From Psychromonas aquimarina ATCC BAA-1526 (GTDB taxonomy: Bacteria > Pseudomonadota > Gammaproteobacteria > Enterobacterales > Psychromonadaceae), in contig NZ_AUAM01000017.1 of NCBI RefSeq assembly GCF_000428725.1, positions 1 through 64,000 of the forward strand: a DNA stretch of 64,000 bases, in the 5' to 3' direction. Made by a program: the position numbers and the translations under genes. A model generated the notes under the pieces. That model was given only the letters and a program-made list of their open reading frames with translations, did not search any database and was not told the DNA's origin. How positions within the stretch are numbered: position 1 is the stretch's first letter; the number at the start of each line of letters is the position of its first letter. Of this stretch, positions 50,285 to 61,000 are shown in pieces.

Positions 50285-51610
50285 TTATTCGCCGGCAATT
50301 TTCATTTTATTAATTAAAATGGAGCCGGTTTTCAAGCTGCTGCGCGGATCAATATCAGAAGCAACTGCCTCAATGCCCATAAACATCTCTTTAAGGTTAC
50401 CGGCAATGGTAATTTCATGAACCGGGTAAGCGATCACACCGTTTTCAATCCAGAAACCTGATGCACCGCGAGAATAATCACCGGTCACCATATTCACTCC
50501 CTGGCCCATTAATTCAGTAACAAACAGCCCGGTTCCCATCTCTTTAAGCAGCCCCGCTAAATCTAAACCACTGTTTTTCACAAACCAGTTATGGATACCA
50601 CCAGCATGACCGGTACTAGGCATATTTAATTTACGGGCGGCATAGCCGGTTAACAGATAAGTCTGCAGTACGCCGTCTTCAATAATATTGCGCTTAAATG
50701 TTTTCCCGCCCTCCTGATCATAAGGCGAACTTGCAATGCCTTTATGCAGATGGGGTTTTTCAGAAATCTGCATCCACTCTGGGAATACCTGTGTGTCTAA
50801 ACGGTCGAGCAGGAAAGTTGACTTCTTATAAATACTGCTGCCGCTGATTGCACCGACTAAATGCCCGAATAAACCACTGGCAACCTCAGGTGCAAAAATT
50901 ACCGGGCTTTCCTGAGTTTTTATTTTTGCGGCGCCTAAACGCTCAACAGTGCGTTTTACTGCCTGCTCGGCAACCCACTGAGGTGTGAACATATCATTGA
51001 TATCACGTGCACTGCTATAGCTGTAGTCACGCTGCATATCATCTTTATCCTGGCCGATCAGCATACAGCTTAAGCTATGGTGACTGCTGGCATAGCTATG
51101 CAGAAAGCCATGACTGTTACCGTATACCTTAAGACTGGAATGGCTGTTAAAACCCGCACCGTCTGAGTTTACAATACGCTCATCGCTGGAGAGGGCAATA
51201 TCTTCACACTGCTTGGCAATATCCAGCAGCTCAGTGGTACTATGGCTGCTCGGATGATAAAGATCTAAATCTAACGGGTCATCCTCTAAGCTGTCCGTTT
51301 CCAGCAGACCGGCATAGGGATCGTTGCTGGTGTATTTAGCGATATCAACAGCCGCCTTAACGCTGGATTTTATTGCATCAGCACTTAAATCTGCCGTAGA
51401 AGCACTGCCTTTACAATGATTAACATAAACACTGATACCCATTGCACCATCATGATTAAACTCGATATTCTCAACTTCACCTAAACGTGTATTAACAGAA
51501 ATACCCGATGTTTTGCCTAATGCAACTTCTGCCTGGTCGACACCTAACTGTTTTGCAATTGCTAACGCTTCATTAACAGCATCTTCGAGTTGTTGCTTCT
51601 GTTCGATCAT
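50285..51610 (-). CDS. tldE: metalloprotease subunit TldE (PmbA)
   Basis: TldE pairs with TldD in a heterodimeric protease that processes microcin B17 and degrades peptides and antitoxin CcdA in E. coli. 441 aa from ATG 51610; the frame extends upstream to 51661 but those residues are hydrophobic and atypical. Landmarks: G-E-V-E-N-I-E-F-N-H-D-G near residue 44, S-T-G-H-A-G-G-I-H-N-W near 346, G-A-S-G-F-W-I-E-N-G near 391. TldE lacks the HExxxH metal site, which is in TldD. tldD lies only about 4 kb away, beyond an inserted chemoreceptor and binding protein. Confidence 0.94.
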   Translation of the reverse strand: MIEQKQQLEDAVNEALAIAKQLGVDQAEVALGKTSGISVNTRLGEVENIEFNHDGAMGISVYVNHCKGSASTADLSADAIKSSVKAAVDIAKYTSNDPYAGLLETDSLEDDPLDLDLYHPSSHSTTELLDIAKQCEDIALSSDERIVNSDGAGFNSHSSLKVYGNSHGFLHSYASSHHSLSCMLIGQDKDDMQRDYSYSSARDINDMFTPQWVAEQAVKRTVERLGAAKIKTQESPVIFAPEVASGLFGHLVGAISGSSIYKKSTFLLDRLDTQVFPEWMQISEKPHLHKGIASSPYDQEGGKTFKRNIIEDGVLQTYLLTGYAARKLNMPSTGHAGGIHNWFVKNSGLDLAGLLKEMGTGLFVTELMGQGVNMVTGDYSRGASGFWIENGVIAYPVHEITIAGNLKEMFMGIEAVASDIDPRSSLKTGSILINKMKIAGE

Positions 51611-51738
51611 GATTAATACACCACTTACATAAGAATTTAATTGAAGGGCAAAGAATAACATGCTTTAGGACAAGCTTCCTCCGATGATGTTATAATGTGA
51701 TTAATTATTTCCCGTTAATCATGATAGAAAATTACCCT

Positions 51739-52248
51739 ATGAATAAAAAAGTCGAAGAAGTATTTGAAGAAGAAGAGATCAGTAAATCTCAAATTAAACG
51801 CGAAGCAGAAGCCCTGAAACTGATCGGCCGTCAGTTAGTTGAATTAAACAAAAAGCAATTAGCACAGATTCCCGGCAGTGAACTGCTTTTTCACGGCATC
51901 GAAGTTGCTCATAAAATTTCAGGTAAACATGAAGCTCTGCGCCGCCAGATTCAGTATATCGGTAAAGTATTACGTAACGAAGATGTTGATGCCATTACAG
52001 CAGCCCTTGATAAACTAAATAATAAACATCAGCAGTTAACACGTGCGACACAGAATTTAGAAGCATTACGTGATGAGCTCATTGCCCAGGGTGATACAAA
52101 AATCAATGAATTGTTAGAAAATTACCCGACACTTGAGCGCCAGAAGTTACGTCAGCTGGTGCGCCAGGCAAATAAAGAGTTAAAAACTGAAAAACCAGCT
52201 AAAGCAGCCAAAGAGCTGTTTACCTATTTAAAACCAGTCTGCCTGTAA
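51739..52248 (+). CDS. darP: ribosome biogenesis factor DarP (YjgA)
   Basis: YjgA/DarP associates with late 50S precursors. The 169-aa protein shows the family core: S-K-S-Q-I-K-R-E-A-E-A-L-K near residue 16, R-R-Q-I-Q-Y-I-G-K-V-L-R, and R-Q-K-L-R-Q-L-V-R-Q-A. The start is uncertain (51739 or 51721), as neither has a strong ribosome site. Divergent from tldE, as is common in gammaproteobacteria. Confidence 0.9.
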   Translation: MNKKVEEVFEEEEISKSQIKREAEALKLIGRQLVELNKKQLAQIPGSELLFHGIEVAHKISGKHEALRRQIQYIGKVLRNEDVDAITAALDKLNNKHQQLTRATQNLEALRDELIAQGDTKINELLENYPTLERQKLRQLVRQANKELKTEKPAKAAKELFTYLKPVCL

Positions 52249-52255
52249 AGCAGAT

Positions 52256-52289
52256 AAAAAAAGGGAAAGTGTCTAACACTTTCCCTATT
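52256..52289. terminator. bidirectional terminator between darP and the chemoreceptor gene
   Basis: AGGGAAAGTGT (52262-52272) pairs perfectly with 52276-52286 around a CTA loop, with A and T runs outside. Confidence 0.9.
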
Positions 52290-52316
52290 ATTTAAATTCT
52301 TACAATTATAATAAAA

Positions 52317-54386
52317 CTATAATTTGAATTTACTCACTAAAGCATTTAACTGTGAATTTGCTGTAGCAAGATTCTGTGTGCTGTCGGCGGCGGCCTGAGC
52401 ATTGACAGTCAGCTCCTGCACCATCTCATGAATATTACTCATATTACGGCTAACTTCTTCACTCACAGAACTCTGCTCTTCCGATGCCGTTGCAATCTGC
52501 GTGCTGAGATCATTAATTTCAACAATAAAGTCAGTCATTGCATCTAAACTTCCCGTTACCCGTTCGGTATTTTCGGCAGTAAGCTCGCAGCTGGCTTTAG
52601 TGACATCCATAGCGGCAACCGCGCTGGCGGCATCCTGACGTAATGTATTCAGTATGGTATTAATTTCCGCCGTACTGGTTTGAGTACGCGCGGCCAGTGA
52701 ACGAACTTCATCAGCTACCACGGCAAACCCTCTGCCCTGCTCACCGGCACGGGCGGCTTCAATAGCGGCATTCAGCGCCAGCAGGTTAGTCTGCTCGGCA
52801 ATTGAACCGATCACACTTAATACACTGATAATCTGCTGCGTGTTTTCATTCATGGTATTAATGCTTGATGATGCTGAGTCAACTTCATCCACCAGAGCAA
52901 TCACACTGTTGGATGCTTCAAGTACTGTCTCTTTTGATAATAACGCTTCATCATTGGCTTTCTGTGTATTAGTCGCAGTTTCAGAAGCCCCCTGTGCCAC
53001 GGTTTCAGAGGTTGCGCTCATCTCAGTAATAGCGCTGACAACCTGCTCCGTTTCAGCGGCATGGGCCATTAATGCCCTGTTGTTCTGCTCAGACTGAATA
53101 TTCAGCTGAGTAATACCTTCAGTAATATGCGCAGAGGCCTGTGAAATATCACGAACCATCGACTGCAGATAAATAATAAAGGTATTAACAGAATTACCTA
53201 TATCACCCAGCTCGTCATTAGAAACAATATCAATACGTGAAGTTAAATCCGCTTCACCGCTTGATAATGCATCGATGCGCTCTTTGAGTACCACTAAACC
53301 GCTGACAATAGCACTCACCACCCAGATTGTTATAACAAAAAACAGTACCAGCAGCACTAGCGAGAAAGTAATCATCGAGCTGACTTTTTCTTCAAAAATA
53401 TCTTTAGTAACCCGCGTCAATCCTTCCTGTACAGCAACAATATCACTCTCATAAGCACCGGTTACAACTGTCCAGCCCCACTCAGGAAATATATGACGGG
53501 CATAATTTATTTTTTTCTCAGACTGTCCGGTGGCCGGGTTTTCATAAACAGTTTCAACAACAGCTTCTGGTCGGCTTCCTATTCCAGCGGCAATGCTTGC
53601 GGTGGTGGAGCCTATTGTACCGACAATTTCAGCTTTCGGATGCGCAAGAATTACACCGTTTTTATCCTGCACCCAGAAATAACCGTTATCTCCATATTTA
53701 GCAACGGTTATTGACTGCAGGGCGGCATCTATTTTGCTCTGCTTAAGCGTGCTGATATATTCGCCGCTGGCAACAACCAGATCCAGCGGTTTAAAATAGA
53801 AAGAAGCCGTGATTTTATCTTCGTTTTTTTGTGTTGTCGGGTTTAAAAATGAATATTCACTAAATCCGATATCATTGTTTTTAGCCGCATTTACAACATC
53901 CCTGACAAAATATCGGCCGTTAGCACCTTTTTTGTCATAACCGTTCAGGCCGACATTATTTAAATTACTGCCGTAAGCCTGACTAACCCATGTGCTGGCA
54001 TTATAAGCAAAGAAATAGCGTCCATTATTCCAGCGGTGGTGATTCAGAAAAGCATAAATACTAGCTTCTGCTTCAATCTCTGAACTGCTGTTTTCATAAA
54101 TTTTTTCAATTGTTATTCTAAAAGTCGACATTTCGACTTCTAAATCACGCTTAATATTCTCCAGCTTCGACTGCTCATAAAAACCGGTTATAGAACGGGT
54201 TACCGTATCAACCTGGCCCTGCAGATTGTTATTAAGCACTTCGGCAAACTTAGTTCTTACGTTACTTTCTTCAGCTTCAAGTACCGCACTTTCCGTATTT
54301 ATCAGATAGGTGATAAAGAATCCGCCTATTAATAACAGCGGAACACACAGAGTGATGATAAGCTTTGTCTTCATCGTAAATTTCAC
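52317..54386 (-). CDS. methyl-accepting chemotaxis protein with Cache sensor
   Basis: A 689-aa transmembrane chemoreceptor. The start is GTG 54386 (AAGGA upstream). A helix lies at about residues 8-27, a large periplasmic sensor (about 30-335) has two Cache-type modules (N-G-R-Y-F-F-A-Y and [12 protein letters not shown], with [10 protein letters not shown] closing the second), a second helix at about 342-364, HAMP, and a signalling domain with the hairpin tip [19 protein letters not shown] near 540. No CheW-binding pentapeptide tail. The ligand is unknown; Cache sensors often bind small carboxylates or amino acids. The neighbouring orphan binding protein could be a partner. Confidence 0.93.
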   Translation of the reverse strand: MKFTMKTKLIITLCVPLLLIGGFFITYLINTESAVLEAEESNVRTKFAEVLNNNLQGQVDTVTRSITGFYEQSKLENIKRDLEVEMSTFRITIEKIYENSSSEIEAEASIYAFLNHHRWNNGRYFFAYNASTWVSQAYGSNLNNVGLNGYDKKGANGRYFVRDVVNAAKNNDIGFSEYSFLNPTTQKNEDKITASFYFKPLDLVVASGEYISTLKQSKIDAALQSITVAKYGDNGYFWVQDKNGVILAHPKAEIVGTIGSTTASIAAGIGSRPEAVVETVYENPATGQSEKKINYARHIFPEWGWTVVTGAYESDIVAVQEGLTRVTKDIFEEKVSSMITFSLVLLVLFFVITIWVVSAIVSGLVVLKERIDALSSGEADLTSRIDIVSNDELGDIGNSVNTFIIYLQSMVRDISQASAHITEGITQLNIQSEQNNRALMAHAAETEQVVSAITEMSATSETVAQGASETATNTQKANDEALLSKETVLEASNSVIALVDEVDSASSSINTMNENTQQIISVLSVIGSIAEQTNLLALNAAIEAARAGEQGRGFAVVADEVRSLAARTQTSTAEINTILNTLRQDAASAVAAMDVTKASCELTAENTERVTGSLDAMTDFIVEINDLSTQIATASEEQSSVSEEVSRNMSNIHEMVQELTVNAQAAADSTQNLATANSQLNALVSKFKL

Positions 54387-54729
54387 AATATTATCCTTTG
54401 TATTTTACTATTTAATCAGCACAAAAATCCCGCGCATTATATAAGGAATTACAACCGGTAAGATTATTTAAATATCATTTGTTGCGGCCTTATTTTGACT
54501 TATATTGAAAAATGAACATAACAGACAGATATGTAATGGTTTTATGGACATTTGATTGTGCTGACGGCTCGATACCCGTGAACTTTACAGAAGAACAAAC
54601 GCGCACAATCAGTGCTGGCCGTCACCATTGAAGTATCTGAAAGTAGAGTCATTTTTCTTGGAAAAGTACTATCCAGCTCAGTAAATAAGATGAACAGCTG
54701 AAAATTAGCGGCCGGCTTGAACTACAGAC
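54387..54729. other. 343-bp intergenic region upstream of the chemoreceptor gene
   Basis: A TATAAT (54441-54436, minus strand) 50 bases before the chemoreceptor start is a possible -10 with only a poor -35. I see no sigma-28 type promoter. The rest holds short frames of at most about 40 codons without a recognisable product, and no strong dyads. Confidence 0.5.
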
Positions 54730-55482
54730 TTAAAAGCCGTGTTTTTGTAAAATTTCATCGAATGTACCGTCCTTACGCATCTCTTTCAGGCCATTATTAA
54801 AAACCTCTACTTTCTTTGCTGCATTTTCAGTTTTTTTGGATATACATAGATACATCTTCTTATCCTGCAGAGGAGGGGAAATTGATTCTATCTGCCCGAA
54901 CATATGCGGCAGATATTTATTAAGCAGATAAAAACCAACAAATTTATCGGCAACGATCAGATCCACCCGTTCAGCGAGAAGCTTCTTAATATTTATCAGA
55001 TCCGTTGTTACCTCCTCTTTATGCAGGTAATCTGCAGCGTCAAATTCCGCTGTATTAACAAAGCCCCTCACCACACCGATCCGATAAGGTTTTAAATCAC
55101 TTAATTTCTTATAGGTAATGGAACTGCCTTTAACTTTAAATAAAACAACCGGACCGCTGATTATAGTGTCGGTGAATAATGATTTATCCTCTCTCTGCTT
55201 TGACCAGTATGACGGGAAATAACCATCAAATTCACCATATTCAGCCTGAGTTACCGCTCTTTTCCAGGGTAAATAAACATATTCAACCTTATAACCTGCG
55301 CGCCGGAACGCTTCACGTGTAATTTCAGCCATAAAACCTTCATCGCTGAGCTTCTGACCTATATAGGGTTCCCATTCAAGAGTGGCAATGCGTATGGTTT
55401 TTGTTTTAGTAGCATAAGCCAGAGAAGAGAGGACAAAAGCGATCAGCAGTGTAATCCAAAGCATGCTTATTTTATGACTCAT
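54730..55482 (-). CDS. family 3 periplasmic solute-binding protein (orphan)
   Basis: A 250-aa protein with a signal peptide (hydrophobic residues 8-22, A-Y-A) and the amino-acid-type solute-binding fold: I-R-I-A-T-L-E-W-E-P-Y near residue 30, G-F-M-A-E-I-T-R-E-A-F near 50, F-D-G-Y-F-P near 85, Y-R-I-G-V-V-R-G near 132, and a C-terminal D-G-T-F-D-E-I-L-Q-K-H. No ABC permease or ATPase is adjacent. Such proteins can be sensors or feed a transporter or chemoreceptor elsewhere; the upstream position to the chemoreceptor on the same strand is suggestive. Confidence 0.85.
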   Translation of the reverse strand: MSHKISMLWITLLIAFVLSSLAYATKTKTIRIATLEWEPYIGQKLSDEGFMAEITREAFRRAGYKVEYVYLPWKRAVTQAEYGEFDGYFPSYWSKQREDKSLFTDTIISGPVVLFKVKGSSITYKKLSDLKPYRIGVVRGFVNTAEFDAADYLHKEEVTTDLINIKKLLAERVDLIVADKFVGFYLLNKYLPHMFGQIESISPPLQDKKMYLCISKKTENAAKKVEVFNNGLKEMRKDGTFDEILQKHGF

Positions 55483-55641
55483 CTAAGACTCCTTTTAACA
55501 GGCAGAAACAGCGATAACCGGCATAATTAAACAGCAGTTGTGATTAGCAGAACATTACTGTCAATGAACAAGAGTTTCTCTATTCAACCTTAGTTCAAGC
55601 AGTTGTTATTTCAAGCATAAGCAGGGAGGTAAAGCGGTGAG

Positions 55642-55685
55642 AAAAAATACAAACAGCCTGATTTACTATGCGAAGTGTCAGGCTG
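55642..55685 (-). terminator. tldD terminator
   Basis: CAGCCTGA/TCAGGCTG stem (55654-55661, 55678-55685) followed by a T-rich run on the minus strand, after tldD. Confidence 0.75.
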
Positions 55686-55712
55686 CTGTAATGATGCTGT
55701 TAGGTTATCAGC

Positions 55713-57158
55713 TTAGTTTGTTCCGCCGACTGTTAACTGATCAATTTTCAGTGACGGCTGGCCGACACCAACGGGCACACTCTGCCCCTCTTTACCACAG
55801 ACTCCAACTCCCGGATCCAGCTTCATATTATTTGCCACCATAGATATCTGCTGCATCGCATCAAAACCGTTACCGATTAAGGTTGCGCCTTTAATCGGAG
55901 CAGTCACTTTTCCGTCTTCGATTAAGTATGCTTCAGATGCAGAGAAAACAAATTTACCCGAGGTAATATCCACCTGGCCGCCGCCGAAATTCGGCGCGTA
56001 AATGCCTTTTTTAACGCTGCTGATCAGCTCTTCATGCTCGTATTCACCATTAAGCATAAATGTATTAGTCATACGCGGCAGCGGTAAATGTGCATAGGAT
56101 TCGCGGCGCCCGTTCCCCGTAGGAGCAACTCCCATTAAACGCGCGTTTAATTTATCCTGCATATAACCTTTTAAAACACCGTTTTCGATTAACACATTAC
56201 GCTGACCGGGTGTACCTTCATCATCAATATTTAGCGAACCGCGGCGATCGATGATCGAGCCGTCATCAATAACAGTACAGTGCTTAGAAGCTACCTGCTC
56301 ACCAATGCGTCCGGAATAGGCCGATGAACCTTTACGGTTAAAGTCCCCTTCTAAACCGTGACCTACTGCTTCATGTAATAAAACCCCTGGCCAGCCGGCA
56401 CCGACAATGACCGGCATTGTTCCGGCAGGCGCATCAACGGCATCGATATTAATAACCGCCTGCTGTACCGCCTGACGTGCATAGGAAAAGGCCTTAGCCT
56501 CCCCCTCTGCGGTATCAGTAAAATAATTCAGATCAAAACGTCCGCCACCGCCGGCACTGCCGCGCTCCCGTCTGCCCTGTTTTTCAATTAAAACCGAGCA
56601 GCTGAAACGCACCAGCGGGCGAATATCAGCGGCTAACGTACCGTCACTGGCGGCCACTAATATCTCTTCATAAACAGCATTTAATGACACACTGACTTCA
56701 CAAACCATAGGATCAAGTGCCCGGGTAAAAATATCCACCTGTTTTAGAAGCTCTATCTTTTTATCACGCGATAAGCTCAGCAGAGGATCTGACTCACCGT
56801 AAACAGCTCTGTTCTGCTCTGGTAATATCAGTTTGAGCTGTTTTTCCTGACCGCTTTTAGCAATACTTTTAGCTGCATTAGACGCATCTTTGATTGCTTG
56901 GGCAGATATCTGATCCGAATAAGCAAACCCGGTTTTTTCTCCCGATACTGCGCGGATACCCACACCTTTTTCAATATTGTAACTGCCGTCTTTAACAATA
57001 CCGTCTTCCAGCAGCCAGAACTCATTACGGCTTGACTGAAAATAAAAGTCTGCATAATCAATCTGACCGGTATAAATAGAAGCGAGCCGGGATTCTAAAT
57101 CACTAAGCTGCAGCTGGGCTGGGGCTAAAAATCGTTCACAGACTTGATCGAAAGACAT
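55713..57158 (-). CDS. tldD: metalloprotease TldD
   Basis: TldD is the catalytic partner of TldE. The 481-aa protein carries the [12 protein letters not shown] zinc-binding motif near residue 262, and the G-V-G-I-R-A-V-S-G near 65 and [11 protein letters not shown] near 348 family motifs. It lies 33 bases after the nitrilase gene in the yhdP-nit-tldD run. Confidence 0.96.
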   Translation of the reverse strand: MSFDQVCERFLAPAQLQLSDLESRLASIYTGQIDYADFYFQSSRNEFWLLEDGIVKDGSYNIEKGVGIRAVSGEKTGFAYSDQISAQAIKDASNAAKSIAKSGQEKQLKLILPEQNRAVYGESDPLLSLSRDKKIELLKQVDIFTRALDPMVCEVSVSLNAVYEEILVAASDGTLAADIRPLVRFSCSVLIEKQGRRERGSAGGGGRFDLNYFTDTAEGEAKAFSYARQAVQQAVINIDAVDAPAGTMPVIVGAGWPGVLLHEAVGHGLEGDFNRKGSSAYSGRIGEQVASKHCTVIDDGSIIDRRGSLNIDDEGTPGQRNVLIENGVLKGYMQDKLNARLMGVAPTGNGRRESYAHLPLPRMTNTFMLNGEYEHEELISSVKKGIYAPNFGGGQVDITSGKFVFSASEAYLIEDGKVTAPIKGATLIGNGFDAMQQISMVANNMKLDPGVGVCGKEGQSVPVGVGQPSLKIDQLTVGGTN

Positions 57159-57191
57159 CTATATTTCCTTTAAACTTTTAAAACGGCTGTT

Positions 57192-58034
57192 TCATTTCCG
57201 ACGAAATGAACTGCTAAAACGGTTGTGGCTTACTAAGGGCATTTTTTGCCGAACTTTATTCAGCAGCTGCTGATTAAACTCGCATTTAATGCTGCCCTCA
57301 CCATATTGTAACTCTTTAACTACTTCTCCCCAGGGGGAAATTATCATTGAATGCCCGTAGGTTTCTCGGCCGCAGGGGTGTAAACCTCCCTGGTTGGCGG
57401 CCACAATATAACACTGGTTTTCAATAGCACGTGCCTGCAGTAAAGGCAGCCAGTGCGCATCACCGGTAACCTGGGTAAAGGCGGCCGGCAGCAGTATCAC
57501 TGCGGCGCCCTGTTCACGTAATGATTGAAATAATGCGGGGAAACGCAGGTCATAACAGATAGCCAGCCCGACTTTAACCGAGCTGCCGGCGCTGTGATAA
57601 TCGAATAACTTTATATCCTGCCCGGCTGTAAATGTATCCGACTCTTTATATAATCCCTTTTTATCCGCAACTAAGGCATCAAAAAGATGCATTTTATGAT
57701 AATAATTAACTAACTCCCCCTGCGGTGAAAAAACCAGGCAGGTGCTGTAAATTTTATTTTCCAGAGCACTTTTAATCGGGAAACTGCCGCAGACCAAATA
57801 GCACTGGTAGTGCACAGCTAGTTCAGCAAGGCGAGTCTGATAATAGCCATCACCTAAATTTTCAGCTAACGCTAAATAAGTTTCTTTATCAGAAAAGCAA
57901 AGTGCATTCTCAGGTATCAGCACCAGCTCGTCTGGCTCAGGAGACCGCTCGGCCAGCAGCCTGATTAACGACTGCAGATTGTGCCCGGGAGCAGCGCTGC
58001 TGAGCATCTGCACTGCGCATAAATTAAATGCCAT
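57192..58034 (-). CDS. nitrilase-superfamily amidase (Nit type)
   Basis: A 280-aa carbon-nitrogen hydrolase with the Glu-Lys-Cys triad: I-P-E-N (Glu42), Y-H-K-M-H-L-F-D (Lys near 113) and A-I-C-Y-D-L-R-F-P (Cys near 155). The subgroup resembles Nit1/YbeM, which hydrolyses deaminated glutathione. Position between yhdP and tldD is common in Vibrio and Shewanella relatives. Its ATG overlaps the yhdP stop. Confidence 0.9.
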   Translation of the reverse strand: MAFNLCAVQMLSSAAPGHNLQSLIRLLAERSPEPDELVLIPENALCFSDKETYLALAENLGDGYYQTRLAELAVHYQCYLVCGSFPIKSALENKIYSTCLVFSPQGELVNYYHKMHLFDALVADKKGLYKESDTFTAGQDIKLFDYHSAGSSVKVGLAICYDLRFPALFQSLREQGAAVILLPAAFTQVTGDAHWLPLLQARAIENQCYIVAANQGGLHPCGRETYGHSMIISPWGEVVKELQYGEGSIKCEFNQQLLNKVRQKMPLVSHNRFSSSFRRK

Positions 58035-61000
58035 TATGGAACCAGCGGGCCGTTCTGCGGCTGATATTTATTCATCTCTTCAAGTACTTCACTGTCCTGC
58101 AGCTTAACTTTCGCTTTCTGACTGGACAGCAGCTCCACTTTCGGGTTATCAATAGGGCCTTTTACAGAAAAATCAACGCGTATCACAGTCTCAACTACCG
58201 GTTCAAACAGCTTAGACAACATCAGTACAGCAGCTCCGGTTAACGGATTAATAGCAAAAGCAGTTAATACCGGCAGGCTTGATGTCACCGCCGGACTGTA
58301 ACTGATCTTATAGTTAGTATCAAAGTTAGGCAGATCAATCAGGCCTTCACCGGTAATTCTACCCGCTGAGCCGTTTAAATTAAAATCATCATTTTCAACA
58401 ATACCGTCAGTGATATTGCCCGATAAGGTAAAGTCGTCAAAGTTAAACCCCTTGGAGAAAACATTATCAAATTCCAGATTAAGGCTGCGCCGAATGCCGT
58501 CAAGACTGAAAATACTTAATAATCTGGCACCTTTATCACTTACCTCGGTAATTGAACCGTCTTTAAATTCAGCGGCAAAAGCCCCGTTTAATGAATCGAA
58601 ATTGAACTCCCAGGGTGCACCTATCCAGTTAAACGCACCGTTAAGTTCAGCTTTCTGATAGACAACAGGATTGACATAACCAAGGCGTTTAATGGGATTA
58701 TTATTTTGATCTGCAATGCTGTCAATAATCACATTAGTACGGCGCTGATCCCAGATTCCCGATATGCTGGTAAATTCATTGTCACTGCCGATCTTTATAT
58801 AATCAATATTAAGACGTTTTTTGCTGGGAAAAATATGCATGCTTAAAGGGGACAGATTGATATCACCAACAATACACTCAACACACTCGGCAAAAACTTC
58901 CGGATAATCATTCATCAGATTAGTGCTTTGATATTGTTTTTTCATCGCTACGGATTCTTTATCAGCATTAAACTTAGACAAATCCAGTTCCTGGAAATTA
59001 ATTTTTTTAATATCCAGATCCACACGTACCGGCACCCCGAAGCGGTACTCAGCCGTTGTCTGCAAATTATCAGAGTAGATGTCAGCAGACCATTTGTCTT
59101 TATCATTAAGCGCCGTTATTTTCAGCCCGGCTAAAGGCTGCTCAAAAAACTGTGCATGCCTGATATCAACCTTAATTTCGTCAAGGGAAAATACAGCAGC
59201 ACTTTCCTTATCTGCCTCAAAACTGCCCTGCTCATTTAATTCAAGCCACTTCTCATACCAGGGGGTTAAATTCAACTTATCTAAATTAACCTTAACAATA
59301 TGCTGATTCGTCTCTACAACAGACAAATCATCGCCGCCGATATTCACTGCTGAATAGGGAATCGTCGGGCTGTCGCCATGAAAGTCCATAGCCCCGGCAA
59401 GCACCAGCTTATCTTTAATTTTCGCTTTTATTTTAGCGTTATAGTCATCACCGGAGATCTGCACATCAGTCGGCCAGGACTGCAGTGCATTTTTATTAAA
59501 CGGAGCAGGAAGGCCGCTTATCATACCTTGAGCTGCAGAATTAAAAGCAACATCAAATTCATAGCCGCCGGAAAAATTATATTCAAAATCAACACTGCCG
59601 TTCCAGTCTAAACTGCCCGATAAGCGTGCAGGCTGGAGCACGGTATGATAACCACTTAACGGCGCTAACTGCCATATACCGGCAATATCTGCATTAACCT
59701 GATAAGTTTCATCCTTTTCTTTACTGCTGAAAGAAAAATCTACCGGCTGTTCAAACAGCTGCGCATTTAAACCTTGAGCAGTTAAATCTCCATTAATAAA
59801 ACTGAACTTTCCATTTACCTCTTTTAAGGGCATGGTCAGCTCATCCGTTAAATGCAGGTTGATATCATTATCCGTCAGGGTGATCTCGCCGACTGTCTGT
59901 TCAGACATAGTTTCACGGTTAAAGGGAATACTCAGCTGTAATTTCCCGCTCAGCTCATTCTGTACCTCAATGATATTAAGAGCATTACCAACACTGTCTT
60001 TAAGTGGCGAGTTTTTTAAATAATCACTGATCTCCTGTGCATCATCACTAATATCAGCAGTAATAGTTAAAATACCGTCAGGATTAAGGTGATCAATTTT
60101 TCCATCAAGTTTCTGTACTGTAATTTGACCTAATTGAGCCCGCCGGGCATGCATAGTTAACCAGTCATTTTCAAAGAGCAGATCTAAATCTAAATCGGTT
60201 AACCCCTGCCACTGCCCGTAAAAGTCATATTGTGCTTTGCGCACCGGCACCCAGGCTTGAAAAATACCATTATGCTGTTCGTAGGGATAATTGCTAAAGG
60301 CGCCGTACCACAAGATCTTAGCCCCTTTCACCTGCCCTTTTTTAAGCGTCGGCTGAAGATAGTCGAAAACATCATCACCCATGGCTTTAATCGGATAATA
60401 ATGCTGTGCTTTTCCCGCATCATTAAGAGAGGCATAACTGTACAGGCTTAAAAAAGGACTTTGGTTTTGTGCTTTTTTATTGGGGAAAAACAGAGAGAAC
60501 TGAGTTGTTGTATCAAGATCCTCGGTTTTTAATAAACTCTGCTCACTATATAATTTGAAACCTGTGTCGCTCTGCAGCCAGCGCAGATCCAGCAGACCTG
60601 ATTTTACCGGCATAGGACGGCTGAACTGTCCGTCAAAATAGATCTTCTGTTTCGGCAGCTTAACGCTAAGCTCTCCTTGAGAAAGCCCGCCGGAAAGCTC
60701 AAGATGTGCATTACTCAGCCCGGGTATGCCGCCCTGCGGTCTGTTTTTAAATGCCTTTAAGCTTGTCTGATAATTCAGGGTATTATCTTTATTTTTTACA
60801 AGACTCAAATCCTCTATCTGAGCATCCATATCAAATGCGCTTAAATAGGTAATCTGCTCGGTGCTTAAATCACTTCCTAAAAGATAAAAGGGCAGCAGGT
60901 CAGCTAAATGCAGACTGCTGAAATCAAGGTAGGCACTCTCTCTTGTACCGTATCCGTTAATATTAAGCCCCTGCCATTTTTTCTGGTTGCGCTCAATATC

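Noticed and set aside
54536-54631. 31-residue frame in the gap upstream of the chemoreceptor gene
   Set aside because: No ribosome site, no recognisable motif, and such a length is expected by chance.
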